From DASVSE01 sp036399715 (lineage in GTDB: Bacteria; Bacteroidota; Rhodothermia; Rhodothermales; Rubricoccaceae): a stretch of DNA of 16,242 bases. The DNA is taken from contig DASWMO010000251.1 of the NCBI GenBank assembly GCA_036399715.1, forward strand, positions 1 through 16,242, given 5' to 3'. The position numbers and the translations under genes were made by a program. This document shows positions 1 through 7,827 of this stretch, in pieces; the first letter of the stretch is position 1; every line of letters begins with the position of its first letter. The notes under the pieces are model-generated. The model searched no databases. It worked only from the letters and a program-made list of their open reading frames with translations, and was not told the origin of the DNA.

Positions 1-1345
1 CGGTCCGCCAGTCGAGGTCCAGGAGCGCGTCGAGGGCCTCGTCCATCGCCTCGGGCGTGTCGCCGCCGCCGCCGGCCGAAAGCTGCGCGAGGCGGTCGCG
101 CATGGTGCGCTCGGAGCGCGTAAAGTCCCAGCGTCGCACGACGAACTCGTCGCCGTGGTCGCGGTAGGCGACGAGCGCGAAGCGCAGGTCGGCGTCGGGG
201 TAGCGGCGGCGGGCCTGCGCGACGATGTTCTCGAACTCGTCGGTGAGGTAGCGGTGCTCGTCGCCCATCGAGCCTGTTACGTCGAGGACGACGGCGAGGT
301 CGAGGGCCTGCGGGCGCTGGGCGCGCGTGCGGAGGCGGATCGTGCGCTGGGCGTCGCCGCGGAGGCGACGCACGTCGACGGTCTCCGTCCGCGCGTCGCC
401 GCGCCCGCCGGGGGCCGTGACCGTCAGCTGGAGGCGTTCCGTCCCGGTCCCGAAATCGTAGCGCGGGAAGAGCGCGAGGCGCCCGTCAGTCCCGGCCTCG
501 GTCGTGAGTCCGCCGCCACGGCCGCCCTCGGCGTCGATGCGGACGCGCGCGCCAGCGACGGGGCGGCCGTCGAGGTCGAGGATGCGGAGCGTGAGGCGGT
601 CGTCGAGGCGGAGGTCGCGCAGGGAACTCCCGCGCTGGACGGCGCGCTCGGAGTAGCTCAGAAAGCGGTCCCAGTTCAGGCCGTCGTCGATGTCGCCGGC
701 CGTGAGGACGCCGGCACGCGTCTGCGACCGAGGCGGCATCCGGCGCGGCCGCGTGGCGGACCGCTCCCCGTCGTCCGTCTCGACGTCTGCCGATTCGACC
801 GACGCGTCGCTTTCGGAGCGGCGACGCATCACGGCGTCACCGCCTGCCTCCGAGACGCTCGTCCCGGCTATGCCGGAGTCGGCCGCGCGTCCCATCGGCG
901 CGGCCGAGGGCGGGGGCGGGGGCGGCATTGGCGAGGCGCTCGGGGCTGCCGCCCGCACCGGGCCAGGCATCCGGATCTCGGTGCCACGTGCCGCGCCGCG
1001 GTCGGCCACGACGACCTCCACCTCGCCCGCCGCGAGGCGCACGTCGAGCCGCGCCGCCGCGCCATCGCGGAGCACGACGCTCCGCTCGACGCGGCCCGTG
1101 TACCCGACGGCCGTCACGCGGACGTCGACGGTTCCTGCGGGCACGTCGCCAAACTCGAAGCGCCCGGCCGCATCGGTCTGCGCGCCGAGGGCGGTTCCGA
1201 TCACGGTGACGTTCGCGGCAGCAATCGGCGCGCCGGTCGCGGCATCCGTGATGGTCCCGGAGAGCGAGGCCGCGGGCCGGGGCGCCGCGATGGCCGCGGT
1301 GAGGATCGGGACGAGCAGGAGGGCTCGGAGAGGGAAGGCGCGCAT
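1..1345 (-). CDS. Secreted carboxypeptidase-regulatory-like / vWA domain protein (partial, C-terminus cut)
   Basis: The frame reads from an ATG at 1345 to the left edge without a stop: 448 codons, with the C-terminus missing. Residues 1-21 form a Sec signal peptide (MRAFPLRALLL then an Ala-rich stretch) without a lipobox. Residues about 29-105 are a carboxypeptidase-regulatory-like beta-sandwich (SGTITDAATGAPIAAANV, then DAAGRFEFGDVPAG). A Pro/Ala/Ser-rich and then charged linker follows, including PMPPPPPP. Residues about 250-340 look like a second Ig-like domain (LDGRPVAGARVRIDAEGG). A vWA domain begins near 350 with the MIDAS DVTGSM (D355, T357, S359) and later GGDTPEA (D429). The segments FALVAYRDHGD and GGGGDTPEAMDEAL resemble the vWA subtype of VWKA/hemicentin proteins. 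The likely role is a metal-dependent adhesion or protein-binding surface in the envelope; no substrate can be named. It lies 123 bp downstream of the M28 peptidase on the same strand. Confidence 0.88.
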   Translation of the reverse strand, partial: MRAFPLRALLLVPILTAAIAAPRPAASLSGTITDAATGAPIAAANVTVIGTALGAQTDAAGRFEFGDVPAGTVDVRVTAVGYTGRVERSVVLRDGAAARLDVRLAAGEVEVVVADRGAARGTEIRMPGPVRAAAPSASPMPPPPPPSAAPMGRAADSGIAGTSVSEAGGDAVMRRRSESDASVESADVETDDGERSATRPRRMPPRSQTRAGVLTAGDIDDGLNWDRFLSYSERAVQRGSSLRDLRLDDRLTLRILDLDGRPVAGARVRIDAEGGRGGGLTTEAGTDGRLALFPRYDFGTGTERLQLTVTAPGGRGDARTETVDVRRLRGDAQRTIRLRTRAQRPQALDLAVVLDVTGSMGDEHRYLTDEFENIVAQARRRYPDADLRFALVAYRDHGDEFVVRRWDFTRSERTMRDRLAQLSAGGGGDTPEAMDEALDALLDLDWRT

Positions 1346-1382
1346 CGAGGCGGGGGCGGGTGACAGACCCGAGCCGCTGTGC

Positions 1383-1425
1383 GCCGTTGAAACGTCACAC
1401 CCGGTCCGGTGCCACTCTCAACGGC
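1383..1425. repeat. 8-bp inverted repeat between the M28 peptidase and vWA genes
   Basis: The arms GCCGTTGA (1383-1390) and TCAACGGC (1418-1425) are perfectly complementary around a 27-nt loop. The loop itself holds an imperfect palindrome (CACCCGGTCCGGTG). The site lies after the M28 peptidase stop and 38 bp before the vWA gene start, both on the minus strand. No T-run follows, so it could be a weak terminator, an operator or a 5'-leader hairpin. The inverted repeat is seen directly; the role is inferred. Confidence 0.35.
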
Positions 1426-1435
1426 CCTCGATCTT

Positions 1436-1443
1436 CAATCGTA
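1436..1443 (-). promoter_or_regulatory. Candidate -7 promoter element for the vWA gene
   Basis: On the minus strand this reads TACGATTG, matching 7 of 8 positions of the Bacteroidota -7 consensus TAnnTTTG. It lies 90 bp upstream of the vWA start, which would put the inverted repeat at 1383-1425 inside the 5' leader. No clear upstream -33 element is visible. A match of this size can arise by chance. Confidence 0.25.
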
Positions 1444-1468
1444 CACCTGACCTTCACAGAGCGTGGCC

Positions 1469-3124
1469 TCAGTTGCCTGTGGCGACCGTGAACGGCTTGC
1501 GCGGCATCAGCGCGTCCCGCTCGGCCGTGTGGTGCGCGAAGACCGCCATCACGGCTGCTGCCTGCGCGAGGTCCTCGGGCGCGAGGTGGTCGTAGACGTC
1601 CATCGACGTGTGCCACGTCTGGGCGAAGTACGCGAGCGGGTCCTGAATGAACTGGAAGCCCGGGATGCCAGCCGCGTCGAACGAGAGGTGGTCCGTGCCG
1701 CCGGTGTTCTGGAGCGTCGTCGTGCGCGCGTCGGGGTCGCCATAGGCTGCGAGCCACGCCGCGAAGACGGGCTCGGCGGCCGTGTTGCCCTGCGCGTAGA
1801 TCCCGCGGATGCGGCCCGAGCCGTTGTCGAGGTTGTAGTATGCCGAGACGGTCGCCTGGGCGGGCGTAATGGCGGTGACGGGGGCGCCGTACCCGGCCTG
1901 CGTCGCGTACCGCTGGCCGACGTGGCCGCGCGAGCCCCACAGGCCCTGCTCCTCGCCGGACCACAGCGCGAAGCGGATCGTCCGCCGGGGGCCGCTCCCC
2001 CGGGCGTCGTAGTACGCCTTCAGCACGCGCGCGGCCTCCATCACGACGGCGGATCCGGCCGCGTTGTCGGTCGCGCCGGTCCCCGAGTGCCACGAGTCCT
2101 GGTGCGCGCCGAGGATGACGACCTCGCCCGCGAGGTCGGTCCCGGCGATCTCGGCGATGACGTTCTTCTCGGGCCGCGCCGGCAGGAACGCCACGTCGAG
2201 GTCGAGGTCCAGCGTCACGCGCTCGCCGGCGGCCGCGAGGCGCATCAGGCGGTTGGCGTGCTCGTCCAGCAGGACGATCTGCGGGACCGTCGTGGCACCC
2301 TCGGCCCACGGCTGCGGGCGCGTCATGAACGCCGTCTCGGGGTCGGCGGCCATCTGGGCAGCCATCGTGCGGACCGCCCCGTGCCCGCCCGTGCCGGACG
2401 GTTCGAGGACGGCCGCCGGCCCCTCGGCGAAGAGGCGGTTGCGGCGCGTCTGGGTCGCGCGTGCCCGGGCGATCGTCTCGGGCGAGTACGTCCGCGCGCC
2501 GCTCGTCGCCGAGGCGGGCGCGTTGGCGAGGCCGAGCAACTCGGAGGCGTCGCGGCGCTCGGCGATGGCTTCGAGCCCGAGGTCGACCTCGGCGGGCGCG
2601 CCGAGCAGGACGATCTTGCCGCGCAGCGTCCCCGCGAGGCGGTCGAGGTCGGCGTCGGACGTCGGGTCGATCACGACGAGGTCGGCCGAGACGCGGCCCG
2701 TCGACGGGCTCCACGCCTTGGGCGCACCCTGCACGACGAACGCCTGTCCGGCGACTGGCCCCGTCCCGCTCGCGCGCGTCGCGCCGGCATCGGGGCCGCC
2801 GGCGACGCGCGCCATCATCGAGAAGCGGTTGACCTGCCAGCCGCGGCCGAACGTGCCCCACGGCTCCAACGCGGCCGTGAGGCCCCACCCCTGAAACTGC
2901 CCGACGGCCCACCGCTGGGCCGCGTCGAGCTCGGGCCCGCCCGTCAGCCGCGCCCCGGCGATGTCCGTCATCCACAGCGCGTGCTCCATCACGCGCCCGC
3001 GGGTGATCGCCTCGGCGCGGATGAACGAGACGGCCGCCGTGTCGACGGGCTCGGGCGCCGCCGCTGCCGGCTGGGCGACGGCAGGGACGGCAAAAAAGGC
3101 GGCGGCAACGGCGAGGCGGCGCAT
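1469..3124 (-). CDS. Secreted M28 family zinc peptidase with PA-like insert
   Basis: This is a 551-residue exported aminopeptidase or carboxypeptidase of the M28 (peptidase Q / Zn-exopeptidase) family. Residues 1-17 form a signal peptide (MRRLAVAAAFFAVPAVA) with cleavage likely before Q18. The ATG at 3124 was chosen over an in-frame start at 3238 because the signal peptide begins there and the earlier start would run into the preceding gene. A PA-like segment lies around residues 145-200 (GKIVLLGAPAEV). The co-catalytic zinc site is complete: H341 in GAHQD, bridging D353 in TDNAAG, general base E391 and ligand E392 in SGEEQG, D433 in YNLDNGSG, and H479 in GGTDH. It probably trims peptides outside the cytoplasm to single amino acids. 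It lies 59 bp after the DUF1232 gene and may be in one transcript with it. Substrate preference cannot be read from the sequence. Confidence 0.93.
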   Translation of the reverse strand: MRRLAVAAAFFAVPAVAQPAAAAPEPVDTAAVSFIRAEAITRGRVMEHALWMTDIAGARLTGGPELDAAQRWAVGQFQGWGLTAALEPWGTFGRGWQVNRFSMMARVAGGPDAGATRASGTGPVAGQAFVVQGAPKAWSPSTGRVSADLVVIDPTSDADLDRLAGTLRGKIVLLGAPAEVDLGLEAIAERRDASELLGLANAPASATSGARTYSPETIARARATQTRRNRLFAEGPAAVLEPSGTGGHGAVRTMAAQMAADPETAFMTRPQPWAEGATTVPQIVLLDEHANRLMRLAAAGERVTLDLDLDVAFLPARPEKNVIAEIAGTDLAGEVVILGAHQDSWHSGTGATDNAAGSAVVMEAARVLKAYYDARGSGPRRTIRFALWSGEEQGLWGSRGHVGQRYATQAGYGAPVTAITPAQATVSAYYNLDNGSGRIRGIYAQGNTAAEPVFAAWLAAYGDPDARTTTLQNTGGTDHLSFDAAGIPGFQFIQDPLAYFAQTWHTSMDVYDHLAPEDLAQAAAVMAVFAHHTAERDALMPRKPFTVATGN

Positions 3125-3183
3125 GGGACGGGCTGGATCGGGACAGAAAAGGAGGACAGACGGCGTGGCTACTCGGGTCTGGC

Positions 3184-3612
3184 TCAGTACGGCGGGTTCA
3201 GTGCGTCGGGGTCCGCGAGGGCGTTGATGGCCTCCCACTCCTCGAAGCGCCCCAGGTCGTCGCGGACGGCTTTGAGGACGTACGCGACCACGACGGCATC
3301 GTCAAGGAAGCCCGTGCCGACGATAAAGTCCGGGATGATGTCGAACGGCGTCACGAAGTACAGCAGCGCCGTCGTCGCGAGGACGATAGACTTCCACGGC
3401 AGCCGGCGGTAGTCGCCGCGGGCGTAGGCCTTCACGAGGCGGATCAGGACTGGCAGGTCGGTCCGAAGCGAGCCGAGGCGGCTGTTGGGGGCGCGCATCC
3501 GGCTCTGCGCGCGCCGCGCGAGCGCCCGCAGGCGCGGCGACCGGTTGACGATTTCCTCGGCCTGGGTCTGGAACGACTGCAGGCCGCGGGGGGACGGGTC
3601 GGGTCGGGACAC
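3184..3612 (-). CDS. DUF1232 / YkvA-like small membrane protein
   Basis: The product is a 142-residue protein with the DUF1232 (YkvA) signature: a hydrophobic stretch SIVLATTALLYFVTPFDIIP, then the conserved loop PDFIVGTGFLDDAVVV and a second hydrophobic segment. The family's function is not established. The N-terminal third is basic and hydrophilic (SPRLRALARRAQSRM). I chose the GTG at 3612 (VSRPDPSP). The only upstream ATG, at 3783, would overlap the acylase gene by 73 bp and add a proline/arginine-rich tail unlike the family. An internal ATG (MRAPNSRL) is a shorter alternative. It lies 98 bp after the acylase and 59 bp before the M28 peptidase on the same strand. It is the one gene in this cluster without an export signal. 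Confidence 0.82.
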   Translation of the reverse strand: MSRPDPSPRGLQSFQTQAEEIVNRSPRLRALARRAQSRMRAPNSRLGSLRTDLPVLIRLVKAYARGDYRRLPWKSIVLATTALLYFVTPFDIIPDFIVGTGFLDDAVVVAYVLKAVRDDLGRFEEWEAINALADPDALNPPY

Positions 3613-3710
3613 GGAGGCGACGGCTAGGGGAAAGCGAACGTACGACGGCGGCGGCGAGGCGGTCCCGGAGCGGGACGTGAACGGCGCCGCGTGTTCGACT
3701 GCGATCCGCG

Positions 3711-6005
3711 TCAGGCCGGGACGAGCCGGAGCGTCCACCGCGCCCGTCCGGGGAGGAACGGGAGCGCGCGGCCCGTCACCCATGCGTCGTGGCCCGCGCC
3801 CCAGTACGGCGAGAGCGGATGCCCGGCCTGCCCGCCCGGCATGTGCAGGATGCCCGTGGCCTCATGGCCCGGCGAGACGACCATTCGCTCGGAGGCGCCA
3901 AAGTCCGGCCGCTGCACGCGTGGCATCCGGTCGTCGCCCGCGAGCGGGTCGGGCGGCATCCGCAGGCGGTCGCCAAAGAGCGGGATCGCGGCGGCGAGCG
4001 GGTGCGCGATGTTGGCCGTGTTGTGCTCGCCCCATGTCGGCGGCTCCCGCATCGCCGAGTCGGCTGCGGCGAGGAGGACCGACCGCCACGAGCCCGCACC
4101 GGCCGGGAGCAGGTGCGCGGGCCGTTCGGTCGTGAGCTGCCACAGGGCCGCCTCGCGCAGGTCGTCGGACTCGCGGAAGACGGCGCGGACAGGTGCCAGT
4201 AGGGCGGTCGTCAGGCCGTCGTCGAGCGTCTCGTGGAAGGCGCGGACGGGCCCGTAGCCGACCGACTCGACCGAGGCGCGCCCGCCCCACGCCTCGACGC
4301 GCGCGCGGAGCGCGGCGCGGTCCGGCCGCCCGCGGAGCGCGTCGGCGTCGAGCGTCTGGAGCAGCAGGCGCTGCCAGCGGGCGTAGTACGCGCCCCGGTC
4401 GTCGAGCTGGACCGCGAGCAGGTCCGCCTCGGTGATCGGGCTTGTCAGGCGGCGGAGGTCGTCGCGGATGACGCCTGCCCTCGCGCCGTTGTCGTAGGGC
4501 CCGAGGCCGATGAGCGCGAGAGCCTCGCCCGACGCGACGCGGTTGTTGGCGCTCCACAACTGCCCATCGGCGGGGTCCACGACGCGCGGCGTCGCAGCCG
4601 GGTCGCGGAAGCCGTCCCACCGCGCGTTCGGGTCCGTCGAGAGCACGGGCGTCTGGCCGTCGCGGCCGACGCGGTTCGGGATCCGGCCGCCGATGGTCCA
4701 CCCGATGTGCCCCGCACGGTCGCCCGCGACGAGGTTCTGGGCGGGGATGCCGGCGCGGTTGGCGACGCCCAGCGCCTCGTCCAGCGTCGTCGCCCGCTCC
4801 ATTGCGAGCAGGCCGAGGTCGACCGCCTCCGGGCGGTACGCGGTCCACTGGAGGGCGTACTCGCGGCCGGCTTCGTCGCCATAGAGAATCGGGCCCCACG
4901 GGCTCTCCTTGATCCGGACCGGCACATCCTCGCCGTGGGCGACGCGGATCGTGTCGCGGATGGTCTGGATGGGGGCCGTGCCCGTCGCGGTCTGCGCGAA
5001 GCCGTCGCCGGCCGGGACGATCTGGACGAGGTCGGCGAAGTCGCCGTAGGAGTTCGTCAGGCCCCACGCGACGTGGCCGTTCGAGCCCGCGATGACCGTC
5101 GGTGTGCCGGGCAGCGTGACGCCGCCAACCGAGTGGCCCGGCGTGTCGATCTGGGCGCGGAACCAGATGTGCGGCAGCCGGATGCCGAGGTGCATGTCGT
5201 TGGCGACCATCGCGGCGCCCGTCGCCGTGCGGCTGCCTGCCACGACCCAGTTGTTGGAGCCCGCCGCAGCCTCGTCGGGCTCGGTGTCGGCGCCGTCTAG
5301 GCGTCCGGGCCGGTAGCCGGCGAGCGAGTCGGGGGGCGGGATGCCGGGCGGCGTGAACACGTCGCCGTCGAGGGCCGCGTCGTAGGCGTCGCCGGGCGGG
5401 TCGAGAAAGCGCGCGAGGGCGGGGGGGAGGGCCGTCCGCTCGGCGCGCGTCTCCATCTCCTCGTCGAGCCCGCCGCGCTGCAGGTCCAGAAACATGGCGT
5501 AGCCGACGAGGATCGTGTCCTCGTCCCGCCACGGGGCCGGCGCCTGCCGGAGGGCGGCGTACTCGAACGGCCGGGCGGCGAGGGCGGTCAGCCCGGCGTT
5601 GACGCCTGCGACGTACGCGTCGAGAATCGCCCGGTCCTCGGCGGGGAGCCGGGCGACGGCCTCCCGGGCGCGGACGCGGAAGCGGTGCGGACGCAGGGCC
5701 CGGTCGGCGTCGAGCGTCCGTGCGCCGAGCAGGGCGGAGAGCTCGCCTGCGCCGGCCCGCCGGAGCAGGTCCATCTGGAAAAACCGCTCCTGCGCGTGGA
5801 CGAAGCCCAGCGCCCGCGACGCGTCGACACGCGTCGCGGCCGTGATCCGGACGACGCCGAGCGAGTCGCGGTCGACCGAGACGGGCACGCCGAGGCCCGC
5901 GAGCGGCGCGTCGCCGTCGAGCTGCGGGAGGCTCGCGCGGAGGAATCCCCACGCGCCGCCGAGCGTGGCGACGAGCAGGACGGGGACGGCGATGAGGGCT
6001 TTCAT
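3711..6005 (-). CDS. Penicillin acylase (S45) family N-terminal nucleophile hydrolase
   Basis: The product is 764 residues, the usual length for an S45 precursor that cuts itself into alpha and beta subunits. Residues 1-25 are a hydrophobic signal or membrane anchor (MKALIAVPVLLVATLGGAW). The alpha region covers about 26-225 and includes ALGFVHAQERFFQMDLLRR. Autocleavage should fall before S250 in GSNNWVVAG, leaving Ser as the N-terminal nucleophile. H272 (NDMHLG) falls at beta-position 23, the catalytic histidine position in cephalosporin acylase and PvdQ; penicillin G acylase has Gln there. N487/N488 (SANNR) lie near the oxyanion-hole asparagine. The reaction is hydrolysis of an amide-linked acyl chain in the periplasm; substrates in the family include beta-lactams, acyl-homoserine lactones and lipopeptides, and I cannot choose among them. 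The ATG at 6005 overlaps the oxidase stop (ATGA), so translation is probably coupled. Confidence 0.93.
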   Translation of the reverse strand: MKALIAVPVLLVATLGGAWGFLRASLPQLDGDAPLAGLGVPVSVDRDSLGVVRITAATRVDASRALGFVHAQERFFQMDLLRRAGAGELSALLGARTLDADRALRPHRFRVRAREAVARLPAEDRAILDAYVAGVNAGLTALAARPFEYAALRQAPAPWRDEDTILVGYAMFLDLQRGGLDEEMETRAERTALPPALARFLDPPGDAYDAALDGDVFTPPGIPPPDSLAGYRPGRLDGADTEPDEAAAGSNNWVVAGSRTATGAAMVANDMHLGIRLPHIWFRAQIDTPGHSVGGVTLPGTPTVIAGSNGHVAWGLTNSYGDFADLVQIVPAGDGFAQTATGTAPIQTIRDTIRVAHGEDVPVRIKESPWGPILYGDEAGREYALQWTAYRPEAVDLGLLAMERATTLDEALGVANRAGIPAQNLVAGDRAGHIGWTIGGRIPNRVGRDGQTPVLSTDPNARWDGFRDPAATPRVVDPADGQLWSANNRVASGEALALIGLGPYDNGARAGVIRDDLRRLTSPITEADLLAVQLDDRGAYYARWQRLLLQTLDADALRGRPDRAALRARVEAWGGRASVESVGYGPVRAFHETLDDGLTTALLAPVRAVFRESDDLREAALWQLTTERPAHLLPAGAGSWRSVLLAAADSAMREPPTWGEHNTANIAHPLAAAIPLFGDRLRMPPDPLAGDDRMPRVQRPDFGASERMVVSPGHEATGILHMPGGQAGHPLSPYWGAGHDAWVTGRALPFLPGRARWTLRLVPA

Positions 6006-7543
6006 GGGACGGGCCCGTAGGCGGAGTAGAATCCGTTGCGGAACAGCGTGTCGGGGTCGGCGCGTGCCTTGGCCGCGAAGAAGGCCGGCGCCATCGGGTA
6101 CGCGCGGGCGAACTGCGCGCGCGTCGCGTGGGCGCGGTACGGCAGGTAATACGTCCCACCGGCGTCGAGCGCGGCATCGACGAGCGCGCGTGTGAGCATC
6201 GCCATGCGTGCCTCGGCGGCGGGCGTCCGCTCCTGCGAGAAGAACATCACGACGCCGAGGCGGTCCTCGGGCGCGTAGCGCAGGACGGTCTCGCGGTCGG
6301 CCCGCACGTCGCGCACGGTGACGTTGAGCAGGTCCATGCCCGAGGCGACGAGGAGCGGCCGCACGCGGTCCAGCCACGCCGTGAGGCGGTCCGGCGGCAG
6401 GAAGTACTCGTGCAGGATGTCGGTCCGGGCGTCGTCGCGGCTCGTGTAGAGGCGTGTGTCGCCGCTGAGGAGCGTGTTGCGCGTGACGAACTCGGGCGTG
6501 ACGGCCGAGGCGAGCCGGCGCTCGGCGTCCCACCGGAGCGTCTTGCCGTAGGCGCTGCCGACCTGCCCGCGGAAGACGGCGCGGGCGAGCGGCAGCAGCC
6601 GCGACGGCCGGGACACCGCAGGCGGCGGTGAGCCCGTCGGCAGGTTCGAGGGCGCCGCGCGACGGAAGACCGTCAGCACGGCGTCTTGCAAGAAGCGGCC
6701 CGGCGCGACGCTAATCCGCCCGTAGGCCATCTCGACGGTCGAGTCCGAGCGGACGGTCGCCTCGAAGAGGCCCGAGAGGCCCGCGGCGGGCGTCGCGACG
6801 CGCGTCGCGCGGAGCCAGCGGTTGGGGACCGTCTCCAGCTCGGCGTCGAGGATGATGCCGAAAAGGCCGTAGCCGCCGAGCGCAAGCGCGAACAGGTCGG
6901 CGTTCTCCTCCCGCGAGCACCGAACGACGCGGCCTGCCGCCGTGACGAGGCGGAACGCGCGCACGGTCGATGCCATCGGCGGCCGCCCGACCGGCCACCC
7001 GTGGACGTTCGTGCTCAGCGATCCCCCAACTGAGAACGACGCGTCGGACTGCATCACGGCGATGGACCTCCCGCGGGCGTCCAGAAACGGCACGACGTCG
7101 GCCCAGAGCGCGCCCGCGCCGACCGTGAGCACGGTCTCGTCGAGCGACATCGCGCGGAACGGAAGCATGTCCACGACGAGCCCGCCAGCGGCGATCGTGT
7201 GCGCGCCCATCGAGTGGCGCGCCCCGGCGATGGAGACCGGCAGCCGCTCTGCCCGCGCCCGCGCGACGAGCGCGACGAGTTGCCGCTCGGCCTCGACCGC
7301 ATCTGCGGGCACGTGCCACGTCTCGGCGACAGCTGTGCGGTTGAGACGGCTGAGGTCGTCGGCGAAGCCGGGCGGCGTGGCCGTGCGCGTATCGTGGTCG
7401 TGGAGGGCAGTTCGGGCAAGGTGAACGGCGGGCTTGCACGCCGTGAGCGCGACGGCTGCGGCGACGAACAGCAGCGCCGCGCGCGCCCGGTGACCGCCCA
7501 TTCGGGGCACCATCAGGGCGGGGCGAGCGACGAATGCAGTCAT
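6002..7543 (-). CDS. Lipoprotein FAD-linked oxidase (PCMH / aldonolactone-oxidase-like)
   Basis: This is a 513-residue flavoprotein of the FAD-binding type 4 (PCMH) family, related to sugar-1,4-lactone oxidases. The motif AGARHSMG puts H110 at the position that binds FAD covalently in this family. GGSLSTNVHG and the glycine-rich GGYGLFGIILDAELE continue the FAD domain. The C-terminal end KARADPDTLFRNGFYSAYG matches the usual ALO/GLO tail. The N-terminus carries a lipobox (AVALTAC, Cys36), so it is probably a membrane-anchored lipoprotein outside the cytoplasm, which is unusual for the family. I list the outermost ATG at 7543. The in-frame ATGs at 7513 and 7501 are alternatives; 7501 gives a more typical 21-residue signal and may be the true start. 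Its stop overlaps the acylase start by 4 bp. The substrate is unknown; an alcohol or lactone is oxidised with O2 or another acceptor. Confidence 0.9.
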   Translation of the reverse strand: MTAFVARPALMVPRMGGHRARAALLFVAAAVALTACKPAVHLARTALHDHDTRTATPPGFADDLSRLNRTAVAETWHVPADAVEAERQLVALVARARAERLPVSIAGARHSMGAHTIAAGGLVVDMLPFRAMSLDETVLTVGAGALWADVVPFLDARGRSIAVMQSDASFSVGGSLSTNVHGWPVGRPPMASTVRAFRLVTAAGRVVRCSREENADLFALALGGYGLFGIILDAELETVPNRWLRATRVATPAAGLSGLFEATVRSDSTVEMAYGRISVAPGRFLQDAVLTVFRRAAPSNLPTGSPPPAVSRPSRLLPLARAVFRGQVGSAYGKTLRWDAERRLASAVTPEFVTRNTLLSGDTRLYTSRDDARTDILHEYFLPPDRLTAWLDRVRPLLVASGMDLLNVTVRDVRADRETVLRYAPEDRLGVVMFFSQERTPAAEARMAMLTRALVDAALDAGGTYYLPYRAHATRAQFARAYPMAPAFFAAKARADPDTLFRNGFYSAYGPVP

Positions 7544-7600
7544 CAGGCGGGGCGGGCAGGGTGTGCTGGCGTGCCGGTAAGAAACGACTGCGCCGGCCCC

Positions 7601-7746
7601 TCACCACGGGCACGTACCGGGCGACCACTCGTCGTAGAGGGCCGGGTTGGCCACCCGCACGAGGTCCAGGCGTCCACGCGCGGCCACAGGTTGAGGTGCT
7701 TCTTAGGCGTGATCGCCTCGGCACGGCCCCCGAGCCGGGATGACAT
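7601..7746 (-). pseudogene. Possible remnant of a frameshifted gene
   Basis: On the minus strand two short stretches have GC-rich third positions like local genes but lie in different frames. From 7746 the frame reads MSSRLGGRAEAITPKKHLNL and continues to about 7670. A frame shift away, LDLVRVANPALYDEW leads to a TGA at 7601-7603. Joined, they look like the C-terminal end of a degraded protein with one indel. I recognise no family. The alternative is chance open reading in GC-rich spacer DNA, which I cannot exclude. Confidence 0.22.
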
Positions 7747-7774
7747 CTCGAAAAGGCAGGGGCCGGAAACGGGA

Positions 7775-7805
7775 GCGCCCCGGCCGAACGGGTCGGCCGG
7801 GGCGC
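7775..7805 (-). terminator. Strong hairpin, likely terminator of the small lipoprotein gene
   Basis: The arms GCGCCCCGGCCGA (7775-7787) and TCGGCCGGGGCGC (7793-7805) are a perfect 13-bp inverted repeat with a 5-nt loop (ACGGG). It begins 23 bp past the stop codon of the minus-strand lipoprotein gene ending at 7828. The minus-strand tail after the stem is TCCCGTTTCC, with only a short T-run, so it would be a weak-tail intrinsic terminator or a Rho/RNase barrier. Confidence 0.6.
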
Positions 7806-7827
7806 GGGGTCTGACACGCAGGTCGGG

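Noticed and set aside
1463..3412. A 649-codon plus-strand open frame opposite the M28 peptidase
   Set aside because: It is a GC-rich antisense shadow; its translation has no family motifs, while the minus frame has a complete zinc site and signal peptide.
3613..3783. The upstream ATG at 3783 as the DUF1232 start
   Set aside because: It would overlap the acylase end by 73 bp and add a Pro/Arg-rich tail with no family counterpart.
6005..6533. An N-terminal extension of the acylase frame up to 6533
   Set aside because: It lies wholly within the oxidase gene in another frame and lacks any signal; the ATG at 6005 gives the export signal and the ATGA overlap.
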